Below are positions 41,153 through 50,265 of a stretch of 64,000 nt of DNA, piece after piece. The stretch is from Alkalimonas cellulosilytica. GTDB lineage: Bacteria > Pseudomonadota > Gammaproteobacteria > Enterobacterales > Alteromonadaceae. The stretch lies in NCBI RefSeq assembly GCF_036325985.1, contig NZ_JAUHLI010000009.1:1-64000 (forward strand), written 5' to 3'. A program made the position numbers and the translations under genes. Below the pieces are notes generated by a model that did no database searches, was not told where the DNA came from, and saw only the letters and a program-made list of their open reading frames with translations. Positions within the stretch are counted from its first letter, which is position 1. Each line of letters opens with the position of its first letter.

Positions 41153-42127
41153 TTAACTCATGCTGGAAAATAACAAGTACTGATAACCGATAAAAGCCAT
41201 CAACAGTATGCAGCCTTCGACCCGATTAATGCGCCGAAGTTTGCCCAATCGTAAACTCATCAGCAATAAACCTAAGGTTGCTGCCATCATGACATAGCTG
41301 TCACGACCGGCTGCCGACGCATCGATGATGCCGGGGGCAATGATGGTGCCAACCCCCAGTACAGCCAGGATGTTGAAAATATTCGACCCGATGATGTTAC
41401 CAAGTGCTAAATCATCCTCGCCTTTTAATATACCGATCAGGCTGGCAGCCAGCTCAGGCAGGCTGGTACCAATGGCAATAATGGTTAAACCAATCAGCAA
41501 ATCACTCATGCCAAAGTGGTTGGCAATGGTCACGGCCCCATGCACCAAAAGTTGTGAGCTTGCCAGCAATAACGCCAGGCCAAGCACGAGCCAGACGATT
41601 GCTTGCCAGGTAGGCGTGGGTGGAGGCAGCTCAGCCTGGTATTCTGTTAAGAGTGGATCATCCGGTGGTGCATGTTTGCCCCAGTACACCATCAGCAGTA
41701 AAAACAACGCAAAGCCACCTAAAAACAAAGCTCCTTCAGCCCTGGTTAAGCTTTGATCGGCTAGAAACAGGTAGCCTAACAGGGTGACCAGAATCAGTAA
41801 TGGAAATTCGCGCTTGATGGTCATGGAGGCTACCGCGATCGGTTTGAGTAAGGCGGTGGCACCAATAACCAGTAAAATATTGGTGATGTTGGATCCCAGA
41901 GCATTGCCGACCGCTGTATCAAGCCGGCCTTGCCAGGCAGCTGTGGCTGATACCATGATTTCCGGAGCGGACGAGCCCATGGCAACGATGGTGAGGCCAA
42001 TGATCATTGGAGATACGTTCAAATTGCGTGCAATTGAAGAGGCACCATAGACAAAACGATCGGCACTCCAGATCAGCAGCACCAGGCCAACTAAGACAAA
42101 AATAGCGGCAACAAGCAAAGGAGACAC
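41153..42127 (-). CDS. yrbG: YrbG-type calcium/sodium antiporter
   Basis: 324 aa, Ca2+:cation antiporter superfamily with ten hydrophobic helices and two inverted alpha-repeats (MGSSAPEIMVSATA and IGTSLPELAASLIG), each followed by an AxGNxxGSN motif. The length matches E. coli YrbG (325 aa). Start: GTG 42127 is preceded by AAGGAA at 6-7 nt; the longer frame to 42229 adds a non-homologous tail. It is divergent from mlaF as in E. coli. Confidence 0.94.
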   Translation of the reverse strand: MSPLLVAAIFVLVGLVLLIWSADRFVYGASSIARNLNVSPMIIGLTIVAMGSSAPEIMVSATAAWQGRLDTAVGNALGSNITNILLVIGATALLKPIAVASMTIKREFPLLILVTLLGYLFLADQSLTRAEGALFLGGFALFLLLMVYWGKHAPPDDPLLTEYQAELPPPTPTWQAIVWLVLGLALLLASSQLLVHGAVTIANHFGMSDLLIGLTIIAIGTSLPELAASLIGILKGEDDLALGNIIGSNIFNILAVLGVGTIIAPGIIDASAAGRDSYVMMAATLGLLLMSLRLGKLRRINRVEGCILLMAFIGYQYLLFSSMS

Positions 42128-42403
42128 CTGTGATTCCTTGTAAGCAGTGGATCCGGTTAATACATTTTCCCGTTTATTGACAGGAAAAGCAAAACTTACT
42201 GTGGCCAGCCGATGTTCGACTTTTTGCAATGACTTGTTACGAATAATAGGAAGGTGTTGTTGTGGTAATTTTGTTACAATCGCAGGCTGAGATGGATGAG
42301 CAACATCCTGAATGAAACGTTCACGGATTGAAATGGCGTATCAGCACCGGTATAGTGCGCGGCTGCATCAGTGCAGGCATGTGAGCAATGGGTGGAGAGA
42401 ATT

Positions 42404-43204
42404 TTGTCCGACTTGATGGTGGATATACAGAATTTGACATTCAGCCGTGGAGAACGGTTGATATACGACAACATGAGCATGCAGGTCAAGCGTGGTCAGG
42501 TGACGGCGATCATGGGGCCGAGCGGTATCGGCAAAACCACCTTATTGAAATTGATTGGTGGCCAGTTAAAACCCGAACAGGGCGATATTCTGTACCAGGG
42601 CAAATCCATTCCTAACATGAGCCGGGCCGAGTTGTACCAAACACGTAAGTCCATGAGCATGCTGTTTCAAAGTGGGGCTCTGTTCAGTGAGATGACGGTG
42701 TTCGACAATGTCGCTTTCCCCATTCGTGAGCATACCAAGTTACCGGAAACCCTGATCCGAACCATGGTGTTGATGAAGCTGGAAGCTGTCGGTTTGCGTG
42801 GTGCCAGGGATCTGATGCCCTCCGAGTTATCCGGCGGCATGGCGCGTCGTGCGGCTTTGGCCAGAGCCATTGCGCTCGATCCGCAGTTGATTATGTACGA
42901 TGAGCCCTTTGCTGGTCAGGATCCGATTTCGATGGGCATCGTCGTGAAACTGATTCGCGAGCTGAATAATGCGCTGGGCCTGACTTCGATTGTGGTATCG
43001 CACGATGTGCCTGAAGTGATGAGCATCGCTGATTATGTCTATGTGGTGGCGGAGAAACATGTCATTGGTGAAGGGACGCCGGAGCAATTAAGACAGCACG
43101 CTTCTCCTTTAGTGCAGCAATTTTTAAAAGGCGAAGCCGATGGCGCTGTGCCATTTCACTACAAAGCGGCGCCTTATGCCGATGAATTAATGGAGCTGTT
43201 GTAA
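42404..43204 (+). CDS. mlaF: Phospholipid transport ATPase MlaF
   Basis: 266 aa ABC ATPase of the MlaFEDB complex that moves phospholipids between membranes. Walker A GPSGIGKTTLLKLIGG, signature LSGGMARRAALARA, Walker B LIMYDEPFAGQDP. Start: TTG 42404 has GGAGAG 5 nt upstream and gives a length near E. coli MlaF; the in-frame ATG at 42416 is the alternative. Its stop overlaps the mlaE ATG by one base. Confidence 0.96.
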   Translation: MSDLMVDIQNLTFSRGERLIYDNMSMQVKRGQVTAIMGPSGIGKTTLLKLIGGQLKPEQGDILYQGKSIPNMSRAELYQTRKSMSMLFQSGALFSEMTVFDNVAFPIREHTKLPETLIRTMVLMKLEAVGLRGARDLMPSELSGGMARRAALARAIALDPQLIMYDEPFAGQDPISMGIVVKLIRELNNALGLTSIVVSHDVPEVMSIADYVYVVAEKHVIGEGTPEQLRQHASPLVQQFLKGEADGAVPFHYKAAPYADELMELL

Positions 43205-43986
43205 TGTTCGTGAGTCGATTACAACGTCTCGGCGCCGACACTATCCAAACTGTAGCGGGTCTGGGCCGAGCTGCCCTGATGTTATTCGGTGCTATTTTTG
43301 GCAAGCCGGATGTGCGCAAGGGCTTTCCGCTACTGATTAAGCAGCTGTATGTGGTTGGGGTTTTGTCGCTGCTTATTATTCTGGTGTCAGGTCTCTTTAT
43401 TGGTATGGTGCTTGGTTTGCAAGGCTACACCGTGCTGGTGAAGTTTGGCGCTGAGGGCATGTTGGGCCCCCTGGTGGCGCTTAGCTTGTTGCGTGAGCTT
43501 GGGCCCGTGGTGACGGCCTTGCTATTTGCGGGCCGCGCTGGCAGTGCTTTGACGGCTGAAATCGGCCTGATGAAAGCCACTGAGCAAATTTCCAGCATGG
43601 AAATGATGGCGGTGGATCCATTGCGACGTATTATCGCGCCCCGTTTCTGGGCCGGGGTGATCAGTATGCCTTTATTAGCGATTGTGTTTACCGCTGTTGG
43701 TATTTTGGGTGGGCATCTGGTTGGTGTCGATTGGCTGGGTGTAGATGCAGGCAGCTATTGGTCTGCGATGCAGGCCAATGTGGATCTGCATCAGGATGTT
43801 TTTAATGGCATCATCAAAAGCATTGTGTTTGCTTTTGTGGTGATGGCTATCGCCTTGCACAAAGGCTTTGATGCTGTGCCAACTTCCGAAGGCATTGCCA
43901 AAGCGACGACGGAAACCGTGGTCACAGCATCGCTGGCTGTGCTGGCATTCGATTTTGTATTAACCGCGTTAATGTTTGGTGGATAA
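43204..43986 (+). CDS. mlaE: Phospholipid transport permease MlaE
   Basis: 260 aa inner-membrane permease (MlaE/YrbE family), with five hydrophobic segments and the family stretch LGPVVTALLFAGRAGSALTAEIGLMKATEQI. It pairs with MlaF. Its last bases form the first copy of a 14-bp tandem repeat whose second copy leads into mlaD. Confidence 0.97.
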   Translation: MFVSRLQRLGADTIQTVAGLGRAALMLFGAIFGKPDVRKGFPLLIKQLYVVGVLSLLIILVSGLFIGMVLGLQGYTVLVKFGAEGMLGPLVALSLLRELGPVVTALLFAGRAGSALTAEIGLMKATEQISSMEMMAVDPLRRIIAPRFWAGVISMPLLAIVFTAVGILGGHLVGVDWLGVDAGSYWSAMQANVDLHQDVFNGIIKSIVFAFVVMAIALHKGFDAVPTSEGIAKATTETVVTASLAVLAFDFVLTALMFGG

Positions 43987-44001
43987 GGTTTGGTGGATAA
44001 G
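43974..44001 (+). repeat. Perfect 14-bp tandem repeat at the mlaE/mlaD junction
   Basis: GTTTGGTGGATAAG occurs twice back to back (43974-43987, 43988-44001). The first copy contains the mlaE stop codon; the second places GGTGG 5 nt before the mlaD ATG, so the duplication supplies the mlaD ribosome binding site. Confidence 0.8.
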
Positions 44002-44463
44002 ATGAACACACGGAAAATTGAAATTGCTGTTGGCTGTTTTGTTGCTATCGCTATAGGCGCCTTCCTGATCCTGGCGCTGAAAGTGGCCAACACAGGTTTT
44101 GCCGGCTCAGGCGATACCTATACCTTGTACGCCGACTTTGAAAACATTGGCGGTTTAAAAGCCCGCTCACCGATCAAGGTGGGTGGAGTTGTCGTAGGTA
44201 GGGTCGCTTCTATTGAGCTCGACAAAACTTATTATACCCCTCGGGTACGGCTGGAAATTTCCAGGCAGTACGATAATTTTCCGGAAACAAGTTCTGTGGT
44301 GATCCTGACCTCAGGGCTGTTGGGCGAGCAATATTTAGGCATCCAACCAGGGTTTATCGATGAAACCGTGCACATCTTGCAGGATGGGGATGTGATTGAA
44401 GATACGCGTTCAGCCATGGTGCTGGAAGAGTTAATTGGTCAGTTTCTTTTTAACCGGAATTAA
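44002..44463 (+). CDS. mlaD: Phospholipid transport MCE protein MlaD
   Basis: 153 aa. One N-terminal helix (IEIAVGCFVAIAIGAFLILAL) and an MCE domain (LYADFENIGGLKARSPIKVGGVVVGRV) that forms a hexameric ring in the periplasm. It ends VLEELIGQFLFNRN as in E. coli. ATG 44002 is preferred over the TTG three codons earlier because GGTGG is correctly placed for it. Confidence 0.96.
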   Translation: MNTRKIEIAVGCFVAIAIGAFLILALKVANTGFAGSGDTYTLYADFENIGGLKARSPIKVGGVVVGRVASIELDKTYYTPRVRLEISRQYDNFPETSSVVILTSGLLGEQYLGIQPGFIDETVHILQDGDVIEDTRSAMVLEELIGQFLFNRN

Positions 44464-44465
44464 TC

Positions 44466-45116
44466 ATGAATATAGTGAAAAAAATGGGCCAACTGGTTTT
44501 GGCCGCAAGCTTGGTGATGAGTGCCGCTGTGCAGGCAGAGGTCGAGCGTTTCACCGATCCCTATCAAATGATTTCTGTGGTGGCAGATCACGCCTTTAGC
44601 CGGCTGGCACAAGAAAAAGAGAATATTAAAGCAAACCCGGAACTCTTACGCACCATGGTGCATGAAGAGCTCTTGCCATACATCGATGTCCGTTATGCCG
44701 CGTTTCGGGTGATTGGTAATCATATTCGAAGTACCACGGAAGAAGAGCGTGATGCCTTTGTGGCCGCTTTTCAGGAATACATGATTTCAACCTATGCCGG
44801 CACCTTTACCTTGTACCGGGATCAGCGGGTCATCGTCGAGCCTGGGCAGGATGTTGGCAATCGTCGGGTGGCGACGGTACGGACCCGGGTGATTGATCCT
44901 GGCAAACCGGATATCACCATCGAATTTAAATTGATTCGTCACCGGGATAGCGAGTACTGGCAAGTGTTCGATATGGTGGCTGAAGGCATTTCATTGCTGG
45001 ACAGCAAACGGGCAGAGCTCGGCGGCATGATTCGCCAGCAAGGTCTGGCCCGGGTCACCGAGCTGCTGCAAGAGCGCGCAAAGCAGCCCATTGAACTGGC
45101 TGAACCTGAGGAGTAA
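44466..45116 (+). CDS. mlaC: Periplasmic phospholipid-binding protein MlaC
   Basis: 216 aa. Signal peptide ending SAAVQA-E, then the MlaC/Ttg2D fold with ELLPYIDVRYAAFRVIG and EFKLIRHRDSEYWQVFDMVAEGISLLDS. It shuttles phospholipid between the outer-membrane MlaA complex and MlaFEDB. It is 2 bp downstream of mlaD. Confidence 0.96.
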   Translation: MNIVKKMGQLVLAASLVMSAAVQAEVERFTDPYQMISVVADHAFSRLAQEKENIKANPELLRTMVHEELLPYIDVRYAAFRVIGNHIRSTTEEERDAFVAAFQEYMISTYAGTFTLYRDQRVIVEPGQDVGNRRVATVRTRVIDPGKPDITIEFKLIRHRDSEYWQVFDMVAEGISLLDSKRAELGGMIRQQGLARVTELLQERAKQPIELAEPEE

Positions 45117-45119
45117 AGC

Positions 45120-45416
45120 GTGCTGAATATTGAGCAGCAGCAACAACGTTTGCTATTTAGCGGCGTGTTGGACCGAAATACGCTGCTGGCATTTTGGCCC
45201 TTTCGCCAGCTGAACCGTTTGTCCGGTGAGGTGGTATTCGATTTAAGCCAGTTGCAGACAATCGATACGGCAGGGCTTGCCTGGCTGTTAAAGCAATTAG
45301 CGCTTGCCAGGCAGGCTGGCTTGGTGGTTCAATTGCAGCATGTCCCGGAGCAAATGCGTTCCCTGGCGAAAGTCAGCGATGTGCTGGAGCTCTTGCCTAT
45401 CAGTGATCAAAGCTAG
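45120..45416 (+). CDS. mlaB: STAS-domain protein MlaB
   Basis: 98 aa, small cytoplasmic STAS protein that stabilises MlaF. The helix-capping motif is LQTIDTAGLAWLLKQL. The GTG start is 6 nt after GAGGAG in the end of mlaC. It is usually hard to recognise by sequence, and the operon position supports the call. Confidence 0.9.
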   Translation: MLNIEQQQQRLLFSGVLDRNTLLAFWPFRQLNRLSGEVVFDLSQLQTIDTAGLAWLLKQLALARQAGLVVQLQHVPEQMRSLAKVSDVLELLPISDQS

Positions 45417-45422
45417 GATTTC

Positions 45423-45680
45423 ATGGATATTCAACAAATAGAACAAATTCTGCAGGAACAATTGCAGCTGACTGAAGTCAAAGTCAGCGCTGATGGTTCA
45501 CACTACTCAGTGCTGGCGGTTGGTGACTGTTTTGCCGATATCAGCAGAGTGCGCCAACAGCAAATGATTTATGGCCCGCTGATGGCAGCCATCCAGGATG
45601 GTAGTATTCATGCGGTGTCCATTCGTACCTTTACTCCAACACAATGGCGTAGAGAAAAATTACTTAACTCATCGATGTAA
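45423..45680 (+). CDS. ibaG: BolA-family protein IbaG
   Basis: 85 aa, BolA fold. The pattern VGDCFADISRVRQQQMIYGPLMAAIQDGSIHAVSIRTFTP is typical of IbaG (YrbA), which pairs with monothiol glutaredoxin in iron-sulfur handling and acid response in E. coli. It lies between mlaB and murA as in E. coli. Confidence 0.95.
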   Translation: MDIQQIEQILQEQLQLTEVKVSADGSHYSVLAVGDCFADISRVRQQQMIYGPLMAAIQDGSIHAVSIRTFTPTQWRREKLLNSSM

Positions 45681-45686
45681 TCACTT

Positions 45687-46940
45687 ATGCAGCAATTTTT
45701 TGTGACCGGTGGTGCTGAACTGCGTGGCGAGGTAACCATTTCCGGTGCCAAGAATGCAGCGCTGCCTATACTCTTTGCCAGTATCTTGTCCCATGAACAG
45801 GTCATTATTGATAATGTGCCAGTCCTGAAAGACATTGATACTACCTTCAAGTTACTCCGCCAGTTCGGCGCCACGGTCGAACGTGATGGTCATCAGGTAC
45901 GAATCCATGCCGGTGCCATTAACAGCTTCAAGGCTTCTTACGACCTGGTAAAAACTATGCGGGCTTCCATTCTGGCACTGGGGCCTTTGCTCAGCCGCTT
46001 TGGTGAAGCTGAAGTCTCTTTACCAGGTGGCTGTGCCATTGGTGCGCGCCCGGTGAACTTGCACATCGACGGTCTGCGTAAAATGGGAGCCGAGATCACG
46101 GTGGAGAATGGCTACATCAAAGCTCGCTCCAGCCGGTTGAAAGGTGCCCACATTGTGATGGATATGGTCAGTGTCACCGGCACTGAGAACCTGATGGCTG
46201 CAGCTGTGCTTGCCAGTGGTACCACCATTATTGAGAACGCAGCACGGGAGCCAGAAGTCACCGATTTAGCCAACTTCTTAATTGCACTGGGTGCGCGCAT
46301 TGAAGGTGCGGGTACTGATACCATCCGTATTGATGGTATCGAGCGGCTTGGCGGTGGTCAGTACCGGGTACTGCCGGATCGGATTGAAACCGGAACCTTT
46401 CTGGTTGCAGCTGCGGTTACCGGCGGTGATGTTACCTGCCGCAATACTCAGCCCGGTGAGCTGGAAGTGGTGCTGGATAAGTTGCGGGAAGCTGGTGCTG
46501 AGATCAGCACAGGTGATGATTGGATCCGACTCAATATGGCTGGCCGTACCTTAAAAGCCGTTCAGGTGAAGACAGTACCCCACCCTGGTTTTCCAACGGA
46601 TATGCAGGCCCAGTTCACCGTGCTCAATGTAGTAGCCCAGGGTGTAGGGACGGTCACTGAAACCATTTTTGAAAACCGCTTTATGCATGTGCCTGAGTTG
46701 CAACGGATGGGTGCGCGCATCCAACTGGAAGGCAATACAGCGGTCTGTCAGCATACAGAGCAGTTGACTGCGGCACAGGTGATGGCGACCGATCTCCGAG
46801 CATCTGCCAGTTTGGTGATTGCCGGTTTGGTCGCGAAAGGCACTACCGTGGTGGATCGGATTTACCACATTGATCGTGGTTATGAGCAGATAGAGCACAA
46901 ACTGGCTGGCTTAGGTGCCCATATTGAGCGGGCTGGTTAA
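45687..46940 (+). CDS. murA: UDP-N-acetylglucosamine 1-carboxyvinyltransferase MurA
   Basis: 417 aa. First committed step of peptidoglycan precursor synthesis (transfer of enolpyruvate from PEP). The catalytic, fosfomycin-reactive Cys is residue 116 in LPGGCAIGARPV. N-terminal SGAKNAALPILFA and C-terminal RASASLVIAGLVA blocks are conserved. It starts 6 bp after ibaG and converges with degS. Confidence 0.98.
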   Translation: MQQFFVTGGAELRGEVTISGAKNAALPILFASILSHEQVIIDNVPVLKDIDTTFKLLRQFGATVERDGHQVRIHAGAINSFKASYDLVKTMRASILALGPLLSRFGEAEVSLPGGCAIGARPVNLHIDGLRKMGAEITVENGYIKARSSRLKGAHIVMDMVSVTGTENLMAAAVLASGTTIIENAAREPEVTDLANFLIALGARIEGAGTDTIRIDGIERLGGGQYRVLPDRIETGTFLVAAAVTGGDVTCRNTQPGELEVVLDKLREAGAEISTGDDWIRLNMAGRTLKAVQVKTVPHPGFPTDMQAQFTVLNVVAQGVGTVTETIFENRFMHVPELQRMGARIQLEGNTAVCQHTEQLTAAQVMATDLRASASLVIAGLVAKGTTVVDRIYHIDRGYEQIEHKLAGLGAHIERAG

Positions 46941-46982
46941 ACCCAGCCTACTGCAAGCAGATGGGGTGCTGTTTAAAGGGAC

Positions 46983-48068
46983 TTAACGAAACTCGCGGAT
47001 CAGGGTAGGCACCACCAATCGCTCATTATTACGCTTGATGGTTAATTGCACCACGGTATCGGGTGGTGTTTCTGCAATCACATTCAGCGCATGCTGGGTA
47101 CTGCGCAGTGGCTTGCCATCAATTTCCAATAAAATGTCGTTGACCTGAAGCCCGGCTTCAGCCGCAGGGCTGTGTGGGCTAATCGACGTGAGTTGCACCC
47201 CATACAGCGTTTGGCCGGTCGAGATGAGTCGATCGCCAGCCGCATTGATTACCGGTTCACCATTGACACCCAGGTGACCGCGGATCACCCGGCCATGCTG
47301 GATCAGCTTTTCCATGACCCGGTAAGCCAATTGATATGGTACGGCAAAGAAAATCCCTTGTACATCCTGGCTTTGGCGCTGGAAAGTACCCGCATTGATA
47401 CCGACCAGGGTGCCGTTGCTATTCACCAGAGCACCACCTGAGTTGCCGGCATTAATGGCCGCATCCATCCGCATAAAATCAATGTAACCACGTGAGCTCA
47501 AGCCATCGTTGCCATTGGCACTGATAATGCCTTGGGTAATGGTCTGCCCAAGATTCAGTGGGTTGCCAATAGCCAGCACCACATCACCGACCTGAGGTTG
47601 TAATTCGGGATCTTGTGGAATGGCTGGCAGGTTATCGGCTTCGACATACAACAGTGCTAAATCAGTAATTTCATCATGGCCAATCAGTAAGGCTTCCAGC
47701 CAGCGGCCGTCTTGTAAGGCTACTTCAATGTGATCCGCGCCATACACTACATGATGGTTGGTTAAGATGTAGCCTTGAGAGCTCATGATCACGCCAGAGC
47801 CAAGCTCCTGCCGCTCAATGGTGCGGGCACGCAATGATCGGGGATGGCTAATGGTCGTTCGGGTATAGACATTGACGACCGATGGGGCGGCCAGTCGAAC
47901 GGCACGAGCATAAGAGACCGGTGCCGCCTTTTGCACCGCATCGGTTGTTGTATGGCTAGGCCAGAAAAAGCGTAGCTGCTCCGGGAACAGCAGCAATAGA
48001 ATAAGCGCCAGCGCCAGGCCGTAAGCAATACTTCGCAGTAAAAATAATAGAGTCTTGAGCACTGACAT
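46983..48068 (-). CDS. degS: Membrane-anchored periplasmic protease DegS
   Basis: 361 aa. One N-terminal anchor helix (SIAYGLALALILLLLFPEQL), a trypsin-like domain with triad motifs LTNHHVV (His), ITDLALLY (Asp) and NAGNSGGAL (Ser), and a single PDZ domain (about 265-355). It senses misfolded outer-membrane proteins and makes the first cut in RseA, releasing sigma-E. Only one PDZ plus the anchor separates it from DegQ/DegP. It is downstream of degQ with a terminator between them. Confidence 0.96.
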   Translation of the reverse strand: MSVLKTLLFLLRSIAYGLALALILLLLFPEQLRFFWPSHTTTDAVQKAAPVSYARAVRLAAPSVVNVYTRTTISHPRSLRARTIERQELGSGVIMSSQGYILTNHHVVYGADHIEVALQDGRWLEALLIGHDEITDLALLYVEADNLPAIPQDPELQPQVGDVVLAIGNPLNLGQTITQGIISANGNDGLSSRGYIDFMRMDAAINAGNSGGALVNSNGTLVGINAGTFQRQSQDVQGIFFAVPYQLAYRVMEKLIQHGRVIRGHLGVNGEPVINAAGDRLISTGQTLYGVQLTSISPHSPAAEAGLQVNDILLEIDGKPLRSTQHALNVIAETPPDTVVQLTIKRNNERLVVPTLIREFR

Positions 48069-48107
48069 CGGTTTAACCAGCGATAGAATCTGCTAAGGAT
48101 ACCATTG

Positions 48108-48143
48108 TTTAAAGAAAAGCAGTAGCGGAGTAACGCTACTGCT
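48108..48143 (-). terminator. Terminator of degQ
   Basis: AGCAGTAGCG (48118-48127) pairs perfectly over 10 bp with CGCTACTGCT (48134-48143). On the minus strand the stem is followed by a T-rich stretch (TTTTCTTT). It lies 30 bp after the degQ stop and before degS. Confidence 0.8.
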
Positions 48144-48173
48144 TGGTAGACCACCGATAAAGTGTTTGCTTTG

Positions 48174-49535
48174 TTAACGGATCAGCACATAAAGGGTTTG
48201 ATTGCCACGTTGAATGTTCAGTGCCACGACTCCACGCTGCTCTTGCAAAACTTTTCGCAGTTCAGCCAGGTTATGGATGCGTTGGCGGTTGACACCAATA
48301 ATGACGTCGCCCTTTTCCAGACCAAGCCGTGCAGCTGGAGCGCTTCGTTCCAGTTCACTGATCAGGACTCCTGCTTTACCATCCTGGGTTTGATCGTTGA
48401 GCAGGGTGGCTCCTTCAAGCATAGGATGAATGACATTGGCAGCCACCTGAGCTTGCTCTGCCCGGCGCAGGGTGACTGCGATATCCATGGTTCGGCCATC
48501 GCGCAAAACGGATAAACGAACTTCACGGCCGGCACCTAAGGTGGCGATTTTCGCTCTGAGCTCACGGAAATTAATAATCCGGTTGCCATTCATACCTACA
48601 ATCACATCACCGGAGCGCAATCCTGCTTCTGCTGCAGCAGACTCAGGTAAGACTTCATTGACGAAAGCGCCCTGGGTGACGGATAAGTTCATGGCTTCAG
48701 TCAGTTCAGAGGTGACATCGATGCCACGGATGCCGAGACTGCCCCGGCGGATTTCACCAAACTCGATCATTTGATCGACCAGGTTTTTCATCATATTAGA
48801 TGGGATGGCAAAACCAATGCCAACGTTGCCGCCATGAGGCCCTAAAATAGCGGTGTTAATACCAATCAGTTCGCCACGCAGGTTTACCAGAGCACCGCCA
48901 GAGTTGCCGCTGTTGATCGCAGCATCGGTTTGAATAAAGTCTTCGTAACCTTCCATGCCCAGATTACCACGGCCGAGGGCACTGACAATACCGGAAGTAA
49001 CCGTTTGACCAAGCCCAAATGGATTGCCGATGGCAATGGCAAAATCACCGACTCTCAGGCGATCCGAGTCGGCAATGGGTAATGCGACCAGATTGTCGGC
49101 TTCGATTTGCAACAAGGCAATATCGCTCTCCGGATCTTCGCCAATTTTTCTCGCAGCAAAAGTCCGTCCGTCCTGCAGGTTAATGATGATATCGGAAGCA
49201 TCGCGAATGACATGGGCGTTGGTGACAATGTAGCCCTGGTCAGCATCAATAATGACACCGGAGCCTAAACCACGAAAAGGCCGTTCTTCACGAAACTCAC
49301 CGGGAGCTCTTGGCCCAAAAAAATGACGAAAAGCATCCGGCATGCGTTGACGCACTTCACGGCTACCTTGCACCGAGATATTTACCACGGCTGGTGTAGC
49401 TTGCTCCAGCATGGGTGCCAGGGTAGGTGTTTCACCCTGACTAAGTTGAGCTAAAGGAAGGTTTGCCTGTGCCAGCCCAACAGTTAAAAACAGGCTGGCA
49501 AGCAGGCCACTAACGGTAAGGATGTTTTTTTTCAT
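48174..49535 (-). CDS. degQ: Periplasmic serine protease DegQ/DegP family
   Basis: 453 aa. A signal peptide (MKKNILTVSGLLASLFLTVGLAQA), a trypsin-like domain with VTNAHVI (His), SDIALLQ (Asp), NSGNSGGAL (Ser), and two PDZ domains (about 255-345 and 365-450). The short LA loop and the degQ-degS tandem favour DegQ over DegP, but if it is the only such protease it may cover both roles. An upstream sigma-E-like promoter would link it to envelope stress. Confidence 0.94.
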   Translation of the reverse strand: MKKNILTVSGLLASLFLTVGLAQANLPLAQLSQGETPTLAPMLEQATPAVVNISVQGSREVRQRMPDAFRHFFGPRAPGEFREERPFRGLGSGVIIDADQGYIVTNAHVIRDASDIIINLQDGRTFAARKIGEDPESDIALLQIEADNLVALPIADSDRLRVGDFAIAIGNPFGLGQTVTSGIVSALGRGNLGMEGYEDFIQTDAAINSGNSGGALVNLRGELIGINTAILGPHGGNVGIGFAIPSNMMKNLVDQMIEFGEIRRGSLGIRGIDVTSELTEAMNLSVTQGAFVNEVLPESAAAEAGLRSGDVIVGMNGNRIINFRELRAKIATLGAGREVRLSVLRDGRTMDIAVTLRRAEQAQVAANVIHPMLEGATLLNDQTQDGKAGVLISELERSAPAARLGLEKGDVIIGVNRQRIHNLAELRKVLQEQRGVVALNIQRGNQTLYVLIR

Positions 49536-49556
49536 ACACGCAGATCTCCATCTAAC

Positions 49557-49606
49557 ACGCTGAGCATAAATTTATGGTTCAGAATGTTGCTAAAGACGCT
49601 CAGCGT
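49557..49606. other. Long-loop inverted repeat in the degQ upstream region
   Basis: ACGCTGAGC (49557-49565) is the exact reverse complement of GCTCAGCGT (49598-49606), separated by 32 nt. It overlaps the putative sigma-E promoter spacer. It could be an operator palindrome or a 5'-UTR stem. Confidence 0.4.
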
Positions 49607-49618
49607 TAAAAAAAGTTC
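49591..49618 (-). promoter_or_regulatory. Possible sigma-E promoter of degQ
   Basis: On the minus strand GAACTT followed by a T-run (49618-49613) lies 16 nt upstream of TCTTTA (49596-49591), resembling the GGAACTT...TCTGA sigma-E consensus, about 55 bp before the degQ ATG. The -10 match is imperfect. Confidence 0.35.
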
Positions 49619-49639
49619 ATCGTGATCAGATGAGCAACC

Positions 49640-49663
49640 ATCCGGAAGCGGTTGCTTCCGGAT
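49640..49663. other. Strong hairpin between zapG and degQ
   Basis: ATCCGGAAGC (49640-49649) pairs over 10 bp with GCTTCCGGAT (49654-49663), loop GGTT. It lies 9 bp after the zapG stop on the minus strand but is not followed by a T-run until 49607-49614. It is probably the zapG 3' end. Confidence 0.5.
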
Positions 49664-49672
49664 GTCAAGAAG

Positions 49673-50131
49673 CTAGCTTTGAGCCGGAGCTGGCTTTTTG
49701 GTGCTTTCTTTTAACAGGCCACTTGCTCCACCGGCATAATCTTTGGGTTGTTCAAAAGACTCAGAAAATGTTGGTTTTCGCTCATCAAGTTGATGAAACG
49801 ACTCGCGGATTTGGTTGGCGGTATCAGACGACAGATAGGATATAGGCTCCGCTTTCTTCTCCAGCAACGGCTTTTCCACCAGCTCCATTTTACTTTGCTG
49901 CAGGTGACTGGCAATTTTGCCATAGTTCTGATGCAACTGAGTAATCAATTGATTGGTGGTTTCCAGGTGGCTTGAAACATCCGCCCGGTATTTTTTCAAT
50001 TGTTCACGGGTATCGGTCAGTTCTTGTTGCAATTGACTCTGGTTGTGTTGCCGCAGGGCAAGAAACCATGCCACCAAACCTCCACACACAAAGCCAACTG
50101 CCAGCCATACTAAAGTCATAGGTAGTGTCAT
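49673..50131 (-). CDS. zapG: YhcB/ZapG-type membrane coiled-coil protein (DUF1043)
   Basis: 152 aa. One N-terminal helix (LVWLAVGFVCGGLVAWFLAL), a coiled coil (about 30-95, QSQLQQELTDTREQLKKYRADVSS..LITQLHQNYGKIA), and a low-complexity tail rich in Pro/Lys. E. coli YhcB (ZapG) links cell division and envelope growth. The ATG at 50131 has AGGAGC 5 nt upstream; the longer frame to 50188 is not supported. It is divergent from zapE, as in E. coli. Confidence 0.9.
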   Translation of the reverse strand: MTLPMTLVWLAVGFVCGGLVAWFLALRQHNQSQLQQELTDTREQLKKYRADVSSHLETTNQLITQLHQNYGKIASHLQQSKMELVEKPLLEKKAEPISYLSSDTANQIRESFHQLDERKPTFSESFEQPKDYAGGASGLLKESTKKPAPAQS

Positions 50132-50265
50132 ATTTGCTCCTGCAATAACATCAAATGGTTGCTTCTTAAGTGTAACCGATATTTTCAATCAGAGTGGTAA
50201 GGCATGTTAAGATATCAGCTTTGGTTTAATTGTGGCTGAACAGCCTTATTTCAAGTAGAGCCATT

